Shown: piece by piece, positions 1 through 10,877 of the stretch
Layout of the letters: each line of letters opens with the position of its first letter
How positions within the stretch are numbered: position 1 is the stretch's first letter
From: Defluviitaleaceae bacterium
GTDB taxonomy: Bacteria; Bacillota; Clostridia; Lachnospirales; WQUN01
Direction: 5' to 3'
Length of the DNA: 64,000 nucleotides
NCBI GenBank assembly: GCA_009779835.1
Contig: WRBD01000008.1
Location: forward strand, 1-64,000
Position numbers and translations under genes: made by a program
The notes under the pieces: model-generated
Databases searched by the model: none
The model's input: only the letters and a program-made list of their open reading frames with translations
Told to the model about the DNA's origin: nothing

Positions 1-4
1 AGAA

Positions 5-268
5 ATGATACACAATGAAATGATTAGATTAAGGGAAAAGGTATACCGAGACACAGGCAATTCCACAATGATACGTGTAATGATGATTAATGACCAAGTA
101 CTTACAAGAGACAGCTCGTTTGGTGGCGACAGATTTAATGCCCTTGATTTTTGGGGTGATAATACAATTGACGAAGCCTTGCGTGGTTTCCTGGGCAACT
201 TTGAAGTCTTTAAAAATATCGTACAAGGGTTAAGAGTGCCGGACCCTTATAGACGGAATATTCTATAA
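5..268 (+). CDS. hypothetical protein, probably the C-terminal part of a gene starting left of the window
   Basis: Open frame reaches the window edge (in-frame codon upstream of the first ATG); no recognised family. Confidence 0.3.
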   Translation: MIHNEMIRLREKVYRDTGNSTMIRVMMINDQVLTRDSSFGGDRFNALDFWGDNTIDEALRGFLGNFEVFKNIVQGLRVPDPYRRNIL

Positions 269-285
269 TAATTAACCCGATTAAG

Positions 286-1533
286 CTAACCAATGTCCAT
301 GTCAATTTTCTTCCGCAATAAATCCAACGCGGATATAGCGGAACGCCTGCGAATTTCGTTACGATTTCCTGTGAAATTAAATTTTTCTGTAAGCATTCCG
401 CGCCCCGCGACAAACAGCCCAACGTATACCAAGCCGACGGGCTTTTCTTGTGTGCCGCCGTCTGGACCGGCTATGCCTGTTATCGAGATAGCCACTGTTG
501 CGTTCGCCGCTTTTGCCGCACCTTCCGCCATTGCGGCGGCTACTTCTGCGCTAACCGCGCCATGAGCCGCGAGCAGACTTTCCGGTACAAAAAGCCGTGC
601 GGTTTTTGCTTCATTTGAATATGTTACGAAGCCTTCACGAAACACAACGGAACTACCCGGCACAGAGATTAAATCGGAAGATACAAGCCCGCCCGTGCAG
701 GATTCCGCAACGGCAAGAGTGTGATTTTGAGTTTTCAGAAGTTCAAGAACAACTTCCGCAAGAGAAACTTCATTTTCACCATAAATTCGCGGGTTTAGAC
801 GACGGTAAATTTCGTCGGCAACGGGCGAAAGCAAAGTGTGTGCAGCGGTTTCGTCCGCTGCGGAGGCGGTTATGCGAATATGAACCTCGCCAACCTTTGC
901 GTATGGCGCGATTGTCGGATTTGTTTGCGCGTCAATTAAATCGCGTAACTGCGATTCAACGGCTGTCTCGCCGATTCCGATTATTTTTAAAGTTCGTGAA
1001 ACAAAAACGCCTTCGGTTTTTTCGCGCAAAAAAGCAGCCGCGTAATTCAAAAAGAGCGGCTGTAATTCGTGCGGCGGGCCGGGCAGCATAATTAAAATCT
1101 TCCCGCCACTTTCTATACATATTCCGGGCGCGGAGCCGTTTTCGTTCGGGAAAACCTTTGCACCCTGCGGAACAAGCGCGTTGCGTTCAACGCTCTCGGG
1201 CAGTTCCCGCCCCGCGAAACGCTCCAAAATCCGTTGCCGCGATTCCTCGTGCATTTCAAGCTTCAGACCGAAAAATTCCGCCGCAACGCTTTTTGTGATA
1301 TCGTCCTGCGTCGGGCCAAGCCCGCCTGTGGTGATTACAACATCGGCATTCTCAAACGCGTGTTCAATCGCGCATTTCAACCGCTTATGATTATCTCCCA
1401 CCGACGTATGTCTGAAAACCGAAACACCAATTCCGGCAAGCTGCTGCGACAAAAATGCCGCGTTCGAGTTTGTAATATTTCCTAAAAGTATTTCCGTTCC
1501 TACGTTTAAAATTTCAGCTACTATAAAAATCAC
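286..1533 (-). CDS. cinA: CinA-family competence/damage-inducible protein (MoCF-like domain + nicotinamide-nucleotide amidase domain)
   Basis: N-term AEILNVGTEILLGNITNSNAAFLSQQL, TTGGLGPTQDDITK; C-term AVAESCTGGLVSSDLISVPGSS, SITGIAGPDGGT. Confidence 0.97.
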   Translation of the reverse strand: MIFIVAEILNVGTEILLGNITNSNAAFLSQQLAGIGVSVFRHTSVGDNHKRLKCAIEHAFENADVVITTGGLGPTQDDITKSVAAEFFGLKLEMHEESRQRILERFAGRELPESVERNALVPQGAKVFPNENGSAPGICIESGGKILIMLPGPPHELQPLFLNYAAAFLREKTEGVFVSRTLKIIGIGETAVESQLRDLIDAQTNPTIAPYAKVGEVHIRITASAADETAAHTLLSPVADEIYRRLNPRIYGENEVSLAEVVLELLKTQNHTLAVAESCTGGLVSSDLISVPGSSVVFREGFVTYSNEAKTARLFVPESLLAAHGAVSAEVAAAMAEGAAKAANATVAISITGIAGPDGGTQEKPVGLVYVGLFVAGRGMLTEKFNFTGNRNEIRRRSAISALDLLRKKIDMDIG

Positions 1534-1541
1534 CTTTTTCC

Positions 1542-2747
1542 TTAGAATTTCCCTGCCATAACCTCCAATGCGGCTTGCAGTTGAATATCTTCTTCCAGTG
1601 TAAGATTACCGATTCTACGGCTTAACGCGTCGGACATTTCTACAATTACATGCGGTGTTATGCCAACTCCGTGAATGCATTCGCCGTTTGGCGTGTGGTA
1701 GGTTTGAACGGTCAGTTTAATTGCGGTGCCATCGGAAAGATATAGTAAATTTTGCACAACGCCTTTGCCGAAAGTTTGTGTGCCTACGATTGTACCTGCT
1801 TTCGTATCGCGAACCGCACCGCTTAAAACTTCACTCGCGCTTGCGCTGCGTCCGTTCACGAGAAGAACAAGCGGCAAGCCCAAGTAATCTGCATCGGAAT
1901 AAAAATTTTCGCGCCGACCGGCAGCATTTATGGTGTAGGTTATTATTCCTTCAGGAAGCAAACGGTCTGCAATTTCGTTTACGGCGCAAAGAAGACCGCC
2001 CGGATTGTTTCGTACATCAAGTATAAGTCCGTTCATTCCGTCGGAGTAAAGCGCGGAAAGCGCATTCTCGAATTGCCCCACAGTTACGCGGTCGAAGCCG
2101 TCTAAACGAATGTAACCCACCATTCCGTTTTCGGTGTAATGCATTTCATGGAAAACGGTGGGAACTTCTACGCGCTCACGGATAATTTCCACATTGAAGC
2201 GTTCATTTTCATACGGGCGGAAAATTGAAACTGTAACAGAAGAACCCTCCGGGCCGGAAATCATTCCTACAACATCTTCGCGTAAACGTCCAGCAACGTC
2301 AAGCCCATTCACACCGGTTATTTTATCACCGGGAAGAAGCCCTGCTTTCTCCGCAGGCGAGCCTTGAACCGTAGACGCAATTGTTATATACGGGTCATCA
2401 GGTTCGACAGAAATCATTACGCCTATGCCGACGAAAGCACCTTCCGTCCGCTTATGAAAAGCCTCAAGCGCATCCGCGTCAAGATACTGCGTGTACGGGT
2501 CGCCGACTCCTTCAAGAAATCCCCTGTACATATTTTCCAACATTTCTTCCTTGTCGAAAGGTACAATCGAAAACATATTTAAAAAATCGTAAATTTCCAA
2601 AATTTTTGTGTTTGGGTCAATTCCTTGCCAACGCATCTGCCGCGCAAAAACAGAAGCCCCCATAAAAAGTACAAACATAATCATGGCAGTAGCTATACAG
2701 CCCGTTCCGAGTCCCGTTAAAAAAGATTTATTTTTGTCCATGTTCAA
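1542..2747 (-). CDS. S41 family C-terminal processing peptidase with PDZ domain
   Basis: N-terminal membrane segment; PDZ (GSPAEKAGLLPGDKITGVNG); catalytic GRSASASEVLSGAVRD and GTQTFGKGVVQ. Confidence 0.95.
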   Translation of the reverse strand: MNMDKNKSFLTGLGTGCIATAMIMFVLFMGASVFARQMRWQGIDPNTKILEIYDFLNMFSIVPFDKEEMLENMYRGFLEGVGDPYTQYLDADALEAFHKRTEGAFVGIGVMISVEPDDPYITIASTVQGSPAEKAGLLPGDKITGVNGLDVAGRLREDVVGMISGPEGSSVTVSIFRPYENERFNVEIIRERVEVPTVFHEMHYTENGMVGYIRLDGFDRVTVGQFENALSALYSDGMNGLILDVRNNPGGLLCAVNEIADRLLPEGIITYTINAAGRRENFYSDADYLGLPLVLLVNGRSASASEVLSGAVRDTKAGTIVGTQTFGKGVVQNLLYLSDGTAIKLTVQTYHTPNGECIHGVGITPHVIVEMSDALSRRIGNLTLEEDIQLQAALEVMAGKF

Positions 2748-2874
2748 CCCCTCCTAAGTGTTTCTATGTATATGTACGACTTCTCACGAATAGTATAAAT
2801 CATGTCCGTGGCGATTTATATCGAAAAATAATGGAATATTATGGAATTTGCTTGCGGAAAGTTGTACAAAAAGC

Positions 2875-2902
2875 TTGACTTCCAATTTCTTCCTGTTATA
2901 AT
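2875..2902 (+). promoter_or_regulatory. sigma-A-type promoter upstream of spo0A (TTGACT-16-TATAAT)
   Basis: TTGACT at 2875-2880, TATAAT at 2897-2902; spo0A ATG at 2940 preceded by GGGAGGA. Confidence 0.7.
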
Positions 2903-2939
2903 GGCAGAAATTGGAAATGAATGACAGGGAGGATTTACA

Positions 2940-3731
2940 ATGAGTGACAAAAAAATGAGTATCTTAATGGCAGACGATAACAAAGAGTTTTGCGATGCCA
3001 TAATCAATTATCTTGGTAAACAGCCGGACATGGAAGTTTCCGGCGTAGCCTACGACGGAATGGAAGCGTATCAAAAAATTCAAGCATTAAAACCCGACAT
3101 CGCAATAATCGACGGCGTTATGCCGAAGCTTGACGGTCTTGGCGTATTGGAAAAATTAAATCTGATTGACGCACAGGGTTACGCACCGATTTGCATAATC
3201 CTGTCAGCAATAACACAGGACAAAATTACTCAAAAAGCAATTGAGCTTGGCGCAGAGTACTACATAGCCAAGCCCTTCGATTTAGAAGCCTTGGTTTCAC
3301 GAATCCGCCAGCTGAAAGAGCAATTGAAATCCCCAATTCAAAAGGGCGTTGGCGCACGTTCGCGTCAGAACAAAGAAGTCAACCTTGAAACAAAAATAAC
3401 AGGCATTCTGCACGAAATAGGCGTACCCGCCCACATTCGCGGCTACCATTATATGCGCGAAGCAATAATGATGGCTGTAAACGACCTTGATATTCTCAAC
3501 TATATCACAAAAGAGCTATATCCTACAATTGCCAGAAAATGCAACACCACCCCCTCACGCGTTGAGCGCGCCATTCGTCACGCAATAGAAGTGGCATGGA
3601 ATCGCGGAAAAGTAGAAGTAATTGATTCTCTTTTCGGATACACAATCTCTAACAATAAAGGAAAACCCACCAACAGCGAATTCATTGCGTTAATTGCGGA
3701 CAGGCTTAGGCTTGAGCTGAAGGCGGGATAA
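2940..3731 (+). CDS. spo0A: Stage 0 sporulation response regulator Spo0A
   Basis: Receiver domain ([24 protein letters not shown]) and Spo0A DNA-binding domain ([23 protein letters not shown]). Confidence 0.98.
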   Translation: MSDKKMSILMADDNKEFCDAIINYLGKQPDMEVSGVAYDGMEAYQKIQALKPDIAIIDGVMPKLDGLGVLEKLNLIDAQGYAPICIILSAITQDKITQKAIELGAEYYIAKPFDLEALVSRIRQLKEQLKSPIQKGVGARSRQNKEVNLETKITGILHEIGVPAHIRGYHYMREAIMMAVNDLDILNYITKELYPTIARKCNTTPSRVERAIRHAIEVAWNRGKVEVIDSLFGYTISNNKGKPTNSEFIALIADRLRLELKAG

Positions 3732-3744
3732 GAATTTAAAACGT

Positions 3745-3788
3745 ATTGAAAAGCCCTGTTATCGTGCGGGGCTTTTCAATTTGTTTTC
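3745..3788 (+). terminator. Rho-independent terminator after spo0A
   Basis: ATTGAAAAGCCC ... GGGCTTTTCAAT perfect 12-bp stem followed by TTGTTTTCC. Confidence 0.8.
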
Positions 3789-3833
3789 CTTCATGTTATT
3801 ATTAATAAAAATCAGACGTGAAGGGAGTTTTTT

Positions 3834-4478
3834 ATGAAATTATTTATTGATACCGCAAATGTTGCGCACATCCGCGAGGTTAACGAGTGGGGAGTTATTT
3901 GCGGAGTAACAACGAATCCATCTTTGATTGCGAAAGAAGGACGCGATTTTGCGGAAGTTGTAAAGGAAATCACAACGATTGTAGACGGGCCAATCAGCGC
4001 GGAGGTTATCGACACCAAAGCGGATGGCATGGTTAAAGAAGCAGAGCAACTTGTGAAAATTCACAAAAATATTGTAATAAAAATTCCCATGACATCAGAA
4101 GGTCTTAAAGCCACAAAACAACTTACGGAAAAAGGAATTAAAACAAATGTAACGCTGGTTTTTTCCGCAGTTCAAGCGTTGCTTGCGGCGCGTGCGGGTG
4201 CAACGTATGTAAGCCCGTTCCTTGGGCGGCTCGATGATATTGGAATGGACGGAATGAATCTGATTGAAGAAATCTGCGATATTTTTGATGTGCATGGTAT
4301 CGACACGGAAATTATCGCCGCCAGTATTCGCAATCCAATCCATGTCGTTTCAGCGGCGCGGATTGGCGCACATATCGCAACAATCCCCTACCCTACTTTT
4401 GTGCAAATGCTAAACCATCCCCTCACCGACAGTGGTATTGAACGCTTTTTGAAAGACTGGGAGGGCGTTCCTAAATGA
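3834..4478 (+). CDS. fsa: transaldolase / fructose-6-phosphate aldolase family protein
   Basis: [81 protein letters not shown]. Confidence 0.94.
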   Translation: MKLFIDTANVAHIREVNEWGVICGVTTNPSLIAKEGRDFAEVVKEITTIVDGPISAEVIDTKADGMVKEAEQLVKIHKNIVIKIPMTSEGLKATKQLTEKGIKTNVTLVFSAVQALLAARAGATYVSPFLGRLDDIGMDGMNLIEEICDIFDVHGIDTEIIAASIRNPIHVVSAARIGAHIATIPYPTFVQMLNHPLTDSGIERFLKDWEGVPK

Positions 4479-6466
4479 GTAAACTCGTTTGTGAAAAAAG
4501 AATAAACACCTTGCGTTTTCTAAGTGCGGATGCGGTTCAGAAAGCAAACAGCGGACACCCCGGCTTACCGCTTGGTGCGGCACCGATGTCGGCTGTTCTT
4601 TGGGGCAACGTCATGAAGCATAATCCGAAAAATCCAAAATGGCAAAACCGGGACAGGTTTATTTTATCGGCGGGTCATGGTTCATCCTTGCTATACAGTT
4701 TGCTGCACGTTTTTGGCTATAACGTGAGCATTGAAGATTTAAAAAATTTCCGCCAAATGGATTCAAAAACACCGGGGCATCCGGAGTACGGCCACACAGA
4801 CGGGGTTGAAATAACCACAGGCCCGCTTGGACAAGGAATTGCAAATGCGGTTGGTTTTGCGTGGGCGGAAAGCCATCTTGCGGCGAAATTTAATAAGCCC
4901 GACGCAAAAATTGTTGACCATTACACCTATGTTCTGTGCGGCGACGGTTGCTTGCAAGAGGGTGTTTCCGCCGAAGCGGTTTCTCTTGCGGGGACGCTTA
5001 GGTTTGGCAAGTTGATTCTTTTATACGATTCAAACGATATTACAATTGAAGGTTCAACAGGAATTTCCTTCACCGAAGATGTTGGCAAACGCTTTGAGGC
5101 TTACGGCTGGGACGTTCAAAAAGTAACCGACGGAAACGACCGTGCGGCAATTTTAAACGCGCTGGAAAACGCAAAAAAAACGGACAAGCCATCACTCATC
5201 GAAGTAAAAACCATAATCGGTTATGGTTCGCCCAAACAGGGAACGGCGGCGGTTCACGGTTCGCCGCTTGGCGCGGAGGGAGTTGCCGACGCAAAGAAAA
5301 AATTAAACTGGCCGCATGAAGAAACTTTTTATGTGCCGGAAGATGTTAAAGCGGCGATGGCGGAGTGGCTGAAAACCGCGCAATCATGGGAGGACGACTG
5401 GAACGCTCTTGTTGAAAAATATAAATCCGCTTATCCGGACGCATGGAAGGAATGGGAAATTTGGCACAGCACGAAGCTTCCTGTTGACCTTGATAATTGG
5501 GACGAATTTTGGCAATACGAAGGAAATATCGCTACACGTGCTTCGTCGGAAATTGTGTTAAACAAGCTTTCCAAAGTTGTGCCTAATCTTTTCGGCGGCT
5601 CGGCAGACCTTGCACCTTCAACTTTAACCATCATGAAGGATAGAAAGAGTTATACAAAAGAAACGCCGTGCGGTTCCAATTTGCATTTCGGAATTCGCGA
5701 ACACGCCATGACCGCGATTGCAAACGCGTTTGCGGCATATGGCGGGTTGCGCCCGTATGTTGCTGGATTCTTTGTATTCAGCGACTACATGAAGCCCGCA
5801 ATGCGTCTTTCCGCGCTAATGAAGTTGCCCGTTATTTATATTATGACACATGATTCCATCGGCGTTGGCGAAGACGGTCCAACACACCAGCCCATTGAAC
5901 AGCTTGCATCTTTACGAAGCATACCCGGCTTTACGGTGTTCCGTCCGTGCGACACAAAAGAAACGGCCGTTGCATGGGCTTATGCGTTAAATAAAACCGA
6001 CGGCCCCACCGCACTTATTCTTACACGGCAAAATCTGCCTTTGTTACCGGAAACGGGCAAAGGTGCATACAAGGGCGCGTATGTATTAAAAGATTCTGTA
6101 AACCCCGCCACGGGCAAACCCGATATTCTGCTGATGGCAAGCGGTTCCGAAGTTGAATTAATTTACAACGCACAGCCAATTTTACAAGAAGCGGGAATTC
6201 ACGCACGTGTAATTTCCGTGCCATCACTTGAAGTCTTTGAAACCCTAAGCGACGCGGAAAAAGAAGAAGTCATGCCAAAATCTGTCCGCGCACGCTTAGC
6301 GGTTGAAGCCGCGTCCTCCTTCGGCTGGCATAAATACACCGGTCTTGACGGCGATGTCATCGGAATAGATACCTTCGGAGCATCCGCACCCGCGCCGTCA
6401 TTGTTCAAATTATTCGGACTGACGGTTGACGCTGTTGTTGAAAGAGTGAAAAATATGCAATCATAA
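4475..6466 (+). CDS. tkt: transketolase
   Basis: ATGA overlap with upstream gene; [62 protein letters not shown]. Confidence 0.98.
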   Translation: MSKLVCEKRINTLRFLSADAVQKANSGHPGLPLGAAPMSAVLWGNVMKHNPKNPKWQNRDRFILSAGHGSSLLYSLLHVFGYNVSIEDLKNFRQMDSKTPGHPEYGHTDGVEITTGPLGQGIANAVGFAWAESHLAAKFNKPDAKIVDHYTYVLCGDGCLQEGVSAEAVSLAGTLRFGKLILLYDSNDITIEGSTGISFTEDVGKRFEAYGWDVQKVTDGNDRAAILNALENAKKTDKPSLIEVKTIIGYGSPKQGTAAVHGSPLGAEGVADAKKKLNWPHEETFYVPEDVKAAMAEWLKTAQSWEDDWNALVEKYKSAYPDAWKEWEIWHSTKLPVDLDNWDEFWQYEGNIATRASSEIVLNKLSKVVPNLFGGSADLAPSTLTIMKDRKSYTKETPCGSNLHFGIREHAMTAIANAFAAYGGLRPYVAGFFVFSDYMKPAMRLSALMKLPVIYIMTHDSIGVGEDGPTHQPIEQLASLRSIPGFTVFRPCDTKETAVAWAYALNKTDGPTALILTRQNLPLLPETGKGAYKGAYVLKDSVNPATGKPDILLMASGSEVELIYNAQPILQEAGIHARVISVPSLEVFETLSDAEKEEVMPKSVRARLAVEAASSFGWHKYTGLDGDVIGIDTFGASAPAPSLFKLFGLTVDAVVERVKNMQS

Positions 6467-6506
6467 CACCCAAAAGTGCGCTTGTACGTCGAGATTGATA
6501 CAAGCG

Positions 6507-6545
6507 AAAAAAGCCCAGAGCAGTAAATGTTCTGGGCTTTTTTCT
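6507..6545 (+). terminator. Rho-independent terminator after tkt
   Basis: AAAAGCCCAGAG-cagtaaatg-TTCTGGGCTTTTTTC. Confidence 0.85.
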
Positions 6546-6701
6546 TTGATGGCAGGTATTCTATATTCCTTTCTTCCGGAAATCTAATCATCTTCACGTT
6601 CAACATTGGAAAAAATAGGGCGCAACAACGAAAAGAAAATTAACGGTACGCGCTTGGTGGAATTGCCCGTGCTTGTGGGCTTTGATTGAAAACAACTATA
6701 C

Positions 6702-7604
6702 TTATTTGTAATTCGATAAAATTTTTTCGGCGGCGGTTTGAATTTCCTCTGCAATGTCCGCCGGTTCCAATACCGTAACTTTACCGCCAAAGCCGAGAAT
6801 CCATGTAATTAGAAATTCGCGGTTTGTGAATCCGATTTCTAAGCGAAGTCCGGCAGGGGTTTCGGTAAATGATTCAAATCCATATGTTTCAATTAATCTG
6901 TATTTTTCGGATGGGTCAAACATCGCAATTAATTTTATATCATCTGTAAATCGGGCATTAAAATCACGCTTTTCCGTGGGTATATCCCGTTGGTCATAAA
7001 GCTCATCGCATATTTTCAAATTCCATAGGCGCATCAGCTTAAATAACCGCCAATCTTGCCGTTCTAAACAAAACCCAAATACATACCATGCACTCCATTG
7101 GAAGATTACGAAGTACGGCTCTATGCGCCGATGAGATTCGCCTTTGTCGTAGTAATAATCAAACTCGATTAGCCTTGTTTCAAGAACGGCACGTTTAATC
7201 TGCTCTATTTTGTGTGTCAAATTTCCTTTGTAATGGGACGCAAGGTCAATCACCACGGGTTCGTTCATAGAAATAACCGCATCGGCATTTGCGCCCAATT
7301 TATCCAATGTACGTTCAATTTGGGATTGCTCTGATACGCTCCCCAATCCTTTTATTGCGGCGATGATTCCGGTTAGTTCATCCGTGGTCAGTACACTTTT
7401 ATCCAGCTTAAACCCCTCGGCAATGGAAATACCGCCTCCGGCTCCTTGATAAGTAATAATGGGGATTCCGGCTTGGCAAAGAGCATCTATATCGCGCCCA
7501 ATGGTGCGACGGTTAACTTCAAATTTATCAGCTAAATATGGTGCAGCCACACGGTTATTTTGCAGTAAAACTGTGAGAATACCAAGCAAACGGTTTAGCT
7601 TCAT
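6702..7604 (-). CDS. HTH/WYL-domain transcriptional regulator (YafY-like)
   Basis: N-terminal HTH (MKLNRLLGILTVLLQNNRVAAPYLADKFEVNRRTIGRDIDALCQAGIPI) and WYL-type domain (YFVIFQWSAWYVFGFCLERQDWRLFKLMRL). Confidence 0.93.
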   Translation of the reverse strand: MKLNRLLGILTVLLQNNRVAAPYLADKFEVNRRTIGRDIDALCQAGIPIITYQGAGGGISIAEGFKLDKSVLTTDELTGIIAAIKGLGSVSEQSQIERTLDKLGANADAVISMNEPVVIDLASHYKGNLTHKIEQIKRAVLETRLIEFDYYYDKGESHRRIEPYFVIFQWSAWYVFGFCLERQDWRLFKLMRLWNLKICDELYDQRDIPTEKRDFNARFTDDIKLIAMFDPSEKYRLIETYGFESFTETPAGLRLEIGFTNREFLITWILGFGGKVTVLEPADIAEEIQTAAEKILSNYK

Positions 7605-7722
7605 AAAAATTCCTTCCTCGCTAAAGTTCGTTTATTATATCACATAACAGGACAATATCATGTCGTGTTTTGATTTTTTTATTTATGATATAATTAACAA
7701 AATTTACCTAAAGGTGATTTCA

Positions 7723-8081
7723 ATGAAAAAATTCTTTTACGAGTTCAAAACATTTGCACTAAAAGGAAACATGATGGGCATTGCTGTGGGCGTGCTTATA
7801 GGTGCTGCTTTTCAAGGAGTTGTCACTTCGTTGACAGAAGATATACTGTCGCCCATCATAGGTCTGTTTATCAGGCAAAATTTCGATTCCTTGGAACTGC
7901 ACGTTTGCTAATTCCCGCAATGAACAAAATATTGGCATACGGAAAAAACGAAAAACCCGCCGCACCCGAGCGCACCTGTCAGTTCTGCATGACAGCCGTC
8001 CACCAAGACGCTTCCAGATGCATCGCGTGCACTTCTGATTTTAGAATAGAACACTTAATTTGCTTGCGCCCCGTACAATGA
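7723..8081 (+). pseudogene. mscL: mscL (large-conductance mechanosensitive channel) remnant with internal deletion and frame change
   Basis: 7723 frame: [50 protein letters not shown] then stop; 7899-8081 in another frame: [46 protein letters not shown] (typical Firmicute MscL C-terminal tail with two CxxC). Confidence 0.85.
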
Positions 8082-8422
8082 AGCCTGTAATTATCTGCAC
8101 AAACTTCAATAATAAAAAGTTGATATATTTGTCGTGCATGGTAAAAACATGTTTTTTAAAATAATGAAATACCGATTCCGTGTACAAGTTATGCCAAATT
8201 ATTACATCAACTTAATTAAAAATGGTTGTAATTACCAATTCTTCATGCTATACTTCATTGCGTTTACATAGAGTCTATTTGACATAATATTTACCGATTT
8301 GCCCTCAATGCTCGAAGCATATTGCTGTATTTCAAAATCTTTTTACGAGTACAGCTATGAGCGCAAGGATAGTCATTTGTAGCCCATTGTGCAAAGAACG
8401 TTCTCAGTTTTTCCAAAGTTGG

Positions 8423-8570
8423 CTAGTGGCGTTTAATCCCACTTGCTTTTTTGCCTGCATCGTAGACGCTTTTTTCTCCCGTATCTACTTTGGTAACGCT
8501 TTGCGCATCAACAATTCCAAGACTTGCTTTATTTTTAAGTAATTCGCCGTTTCTATGGGTTGTTACCAAT
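8423..8570 (-). pseudogene. IS5-family-like DDE transposase fragment
   Basis: Minus-strand frame reads HRNGELLKNKASLGIVDAQSVTKVDTGEKSVYDAGKKASGIKRH then stop; compare the IS5 motif IIDSQSVKT...GYDAGKKIKGRKRH. Confidence 0.75.
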
Positions 8571-8580
8571 TTTTTAAAAC

Positions 8581-8592
8581 ACATGATCATGT
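8581..8592. promoter_or_regulatory. 12-bp perfect palindrome ACATGATCATGT upstream of the cluster's first gene
   Basis: Direct sequence reading; 47 nt upstream of the predicted TTG start at 8640. Confidence 0.3.
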
Positions 8593-8639
8593 TAAAAAAA
8601 ATAATTAATTTTGATGCATATATTTTGGAGGGATTATTT

Positions 8640-10865
8640 TTGCGCTCAATTAGAAAAGTTGTTTTCTTAATTTTATCACTACTCTTTATTGTATTAATGG
8701 TGTCCTATGCGGGAGCAAGCACTCCGGGAAGGTTTGACCTTGACGTAATAATTGTAATTGATAATAGCGGTTCAATGCGTCAAGCTGACCCGGATATGCT
8801 CGCACTAACAGCAGCCAACTTATTCATTGACATGAATGCGGGTTCGGATTCACGCATTGGATATGTTATGTACACGCAGGCAATTGTAGGACGACGTGAC
8901 CTAACCGAGTTGGTCAGTTTCAGAAGAGATATTAAAAATGAAATTTCCGCCACACGCTGGGATCCGAGAGGATGGACAGATATAGCATTAGGGATTGAAA
9001 CCGCGCTTGAGATGTTTGCCAATGAAAGCGACAGGTCGCGTATGCCCATGATAATTCTTTTAAGCGACGGTAATACAGAGCTTGAAGTTCCCGCACATAT
9101 TAATCCGCGCCCGATACGCACCACAGCCGAATCGAATGCGGCACTTGAAGTTGCAATAACAGATGCTGCCAACATGGGTATTCCTATTTACACCATCGGT
9201 TTTAACTTCGATGGTGAGCTTGATATGCCCACGATGGATAGAATAGCTGCCACAACAGGCGGAATAATGCGCGAAACTAATGTTGCAAGCAATCTTCCTG
9301 CTATTATGGGCGAAATATACAGCCATATAACCGGAGCGAGAAGTTCATCCCATCGGATTATCGGAACAGGTTATCCACAGTCTGTAGTCATATCAGTTGA
9401 AAATAATAGCATACATAGTGCGATGGTTACGATAATTTCCGGCAGACCCATAAGAGACATTTCTTTTACCGACCCGCGTGGCGCAGAATATGATGGTTAC
9501 GATGTAAACACAGATGCCAGCGGAGTATACACTTTGCTCACACTTACAAACCCAAGCATGGGTGATTGGACTCTGACCTTTACCGGTTCGTCAGGAGATA
9601 TTATTTTTATTGACTTATTGAGTATCTATGATATGGAGTTTGTGTTTGATCTTCCGCGAACAACACCGAGACCGATGGGAGCGGATTATAGTGAGGCAGA
9701 ATTTTCGTGGCGACTTGAAGACGAAAGTGGCGCAACCGTTACAGATACAGATTTGATTAATAAGCTTGAACCAAGGCTGTTTTTAAGGAGTGCCGACACG
9801 GACACAGAACAAACAATAAATCTAAACCCCGGTGAAACATCTCGCGTTATGCATCTTATTCCGGGTGATTATTCTGCATATATGACTCTAGATAGTGGCG
9901 GAATTATAAGAACATCTCACACGCATACATTCACCGTACCGGAACCGCCGCCGGAACCGGGAATTGCCCCTATAAGCTTTATTCCCGGACAGCTGGGACG
10001 GGACGATACTTACAATGTCTCGATGATGACAATATTTAGCGCCTCAGCCACGATAGATTTACACGATTTTATCCATGTTCCGGTTCATAACTCAATTATT
10101 TCCATAACCGCCGGCAGAGGTGATTGGTTTGATTATATTGAGTGGAATTATGATTCGTTCCGCGAGCGAATAGATTTATCCGCTATCAACGCGGGAAGCA
10201 CTGAAATAAGAGTTACCGTAACCGATGATTTAGACCCCGAAACTAATTTACATTTCACAATCGACATAAATATTTCATCCGGATGGCTTCCCATTATAAT
10301 AGCGGCTGCGATTTTGCTTTTAATTATCATAATCATAATTGCTGCTATTCAAGCAAAAAAACCTAAAATTAACGACCCAATGAGCAAGCTTTATATAAAA
10401 ATGTCGTTACCGTCAAATTTGGATACGGAAGTGCCGCCCGAATATGCACTTGCACTTCCCGCAATAAAAGGCAAAAAATCATTACGCGAAATTATTAACA
10501 TGAATATGAGTATTTCTGAGCCGTACCGTGCCGCGTTTGCACCGATAAGCTGGTTTGCCGACAGAGCGGTTATTTCGGCGAAATCAAAAAGCCTTCTTGA
10601 AATAAAAATTCCGTCAAATGCGGGCTGCACCGTTAAAGTTGATAAACAAACAGGGAAAAATTCCGTGGTATTCGGACGTGATGGAGGTGCGGAAATTCGC
10701 ATAGGTTCCACAAGCAGCGGGTACGATGAATACGACGAATTTGTAATTGAGTTTGGAAGTCCTAATAAAGGCGGCAACAACGCCTCGATGGATTTTTCCG
10801 ATGGATTTAATATACGCAATTCACAGTCAACCGTAAAAATTGATGATGATAATTTTTGGAACTAG
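8640..10865 (+). CDS. secreted/membrane-anchored VWA-domain protein (cluster gene 1)
   Basis: RBS ggaggg at 8627-8632 then TTG start at 8640 (the ORF track starts upstream at 8490); signal peptide MRSIRKVVFLILSLLFIVLMVSYAGAS; MIDAS DVIIVIDNSGSMRQ; C-terminal TM WLPIIIAAAILLLIIIIIIAAIQAKK and cytoplasmic tail. Confidence 0.9.
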   Translation: MRSIRKVVFLILSLLFIVLMVSYAGASTPGRFDLDVIIVIDNSGSMRQADPDMLALTAANLFIDMNAGSDSRIGYVMYTQAIVGRRDLTELVSFRRDIKNEISATRWDPRGWTDIALGIETALEMFANESDRSRMPMIILLSDGNTELEVPAHINPRPIRTTAESNAALEVAITDAANMGIPIYTIGFNFDGELDMPTMDRIAATTGGIMRETNVASNLPAIMGEIYSHITGARSSSHRIIGTGYPQSVVISVENNSIHSAMVTIISGRPIRDISFTDPRGAEYDGYDVNTDASGVYTLLTLTNPSMGDWTLTFTGSSGDIIFIDLLSIYDMEFVFDLPRTTPRPMGADYSEAEFSWRLEDESGATVTDTDLINKLEPRLFLRSADTDTEQTINLNPGETSRVMHLIPGDYSAYMTLDSGGIIRTSHTHTFTVPEPPPEPGIAPISFIPGQLGRDDTYNVSMMTIFSASATIDLHDFIHVPVHNSIISITAGRGDWFDYIEWNYDSFRERIDLSAINAGSTEIRVTVTDDLDPETNLHFTIDINISSGWLPIIIAAAILLLIIIIIIAAIQAKKPKINDPMSKLYIKMSLPSNLDTEVPPEYALALPAIKGKKSLREIINMNMSISEPYRAAFAPISWFADRAVISAKSKSLLEIKIPSNAGCTVKVDKQTGKNSVVFGRDGGAEIRIGSTSSGYDEYDEFVIEFGSPNKGGNNASMDFSDGFNIRNSQSTVKIDDDNFWN

Positions 10866-10877
10866 GAGGGTTCTTTT

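Noticed and set aside
597-1091. 164-aa plus-strand ORF
   Set aside because: Entirely antisense to clear cinA; low-complexity Arg-rich translation typical of a shadow frame.
8490-8639. N-terminal 50-aa extension of the first cluster gene in the ORF track
   Set aside because: Overlaps the antisense transposase remnant; a strong RBS plus TTG and a signal peptide fit a start at 8640.
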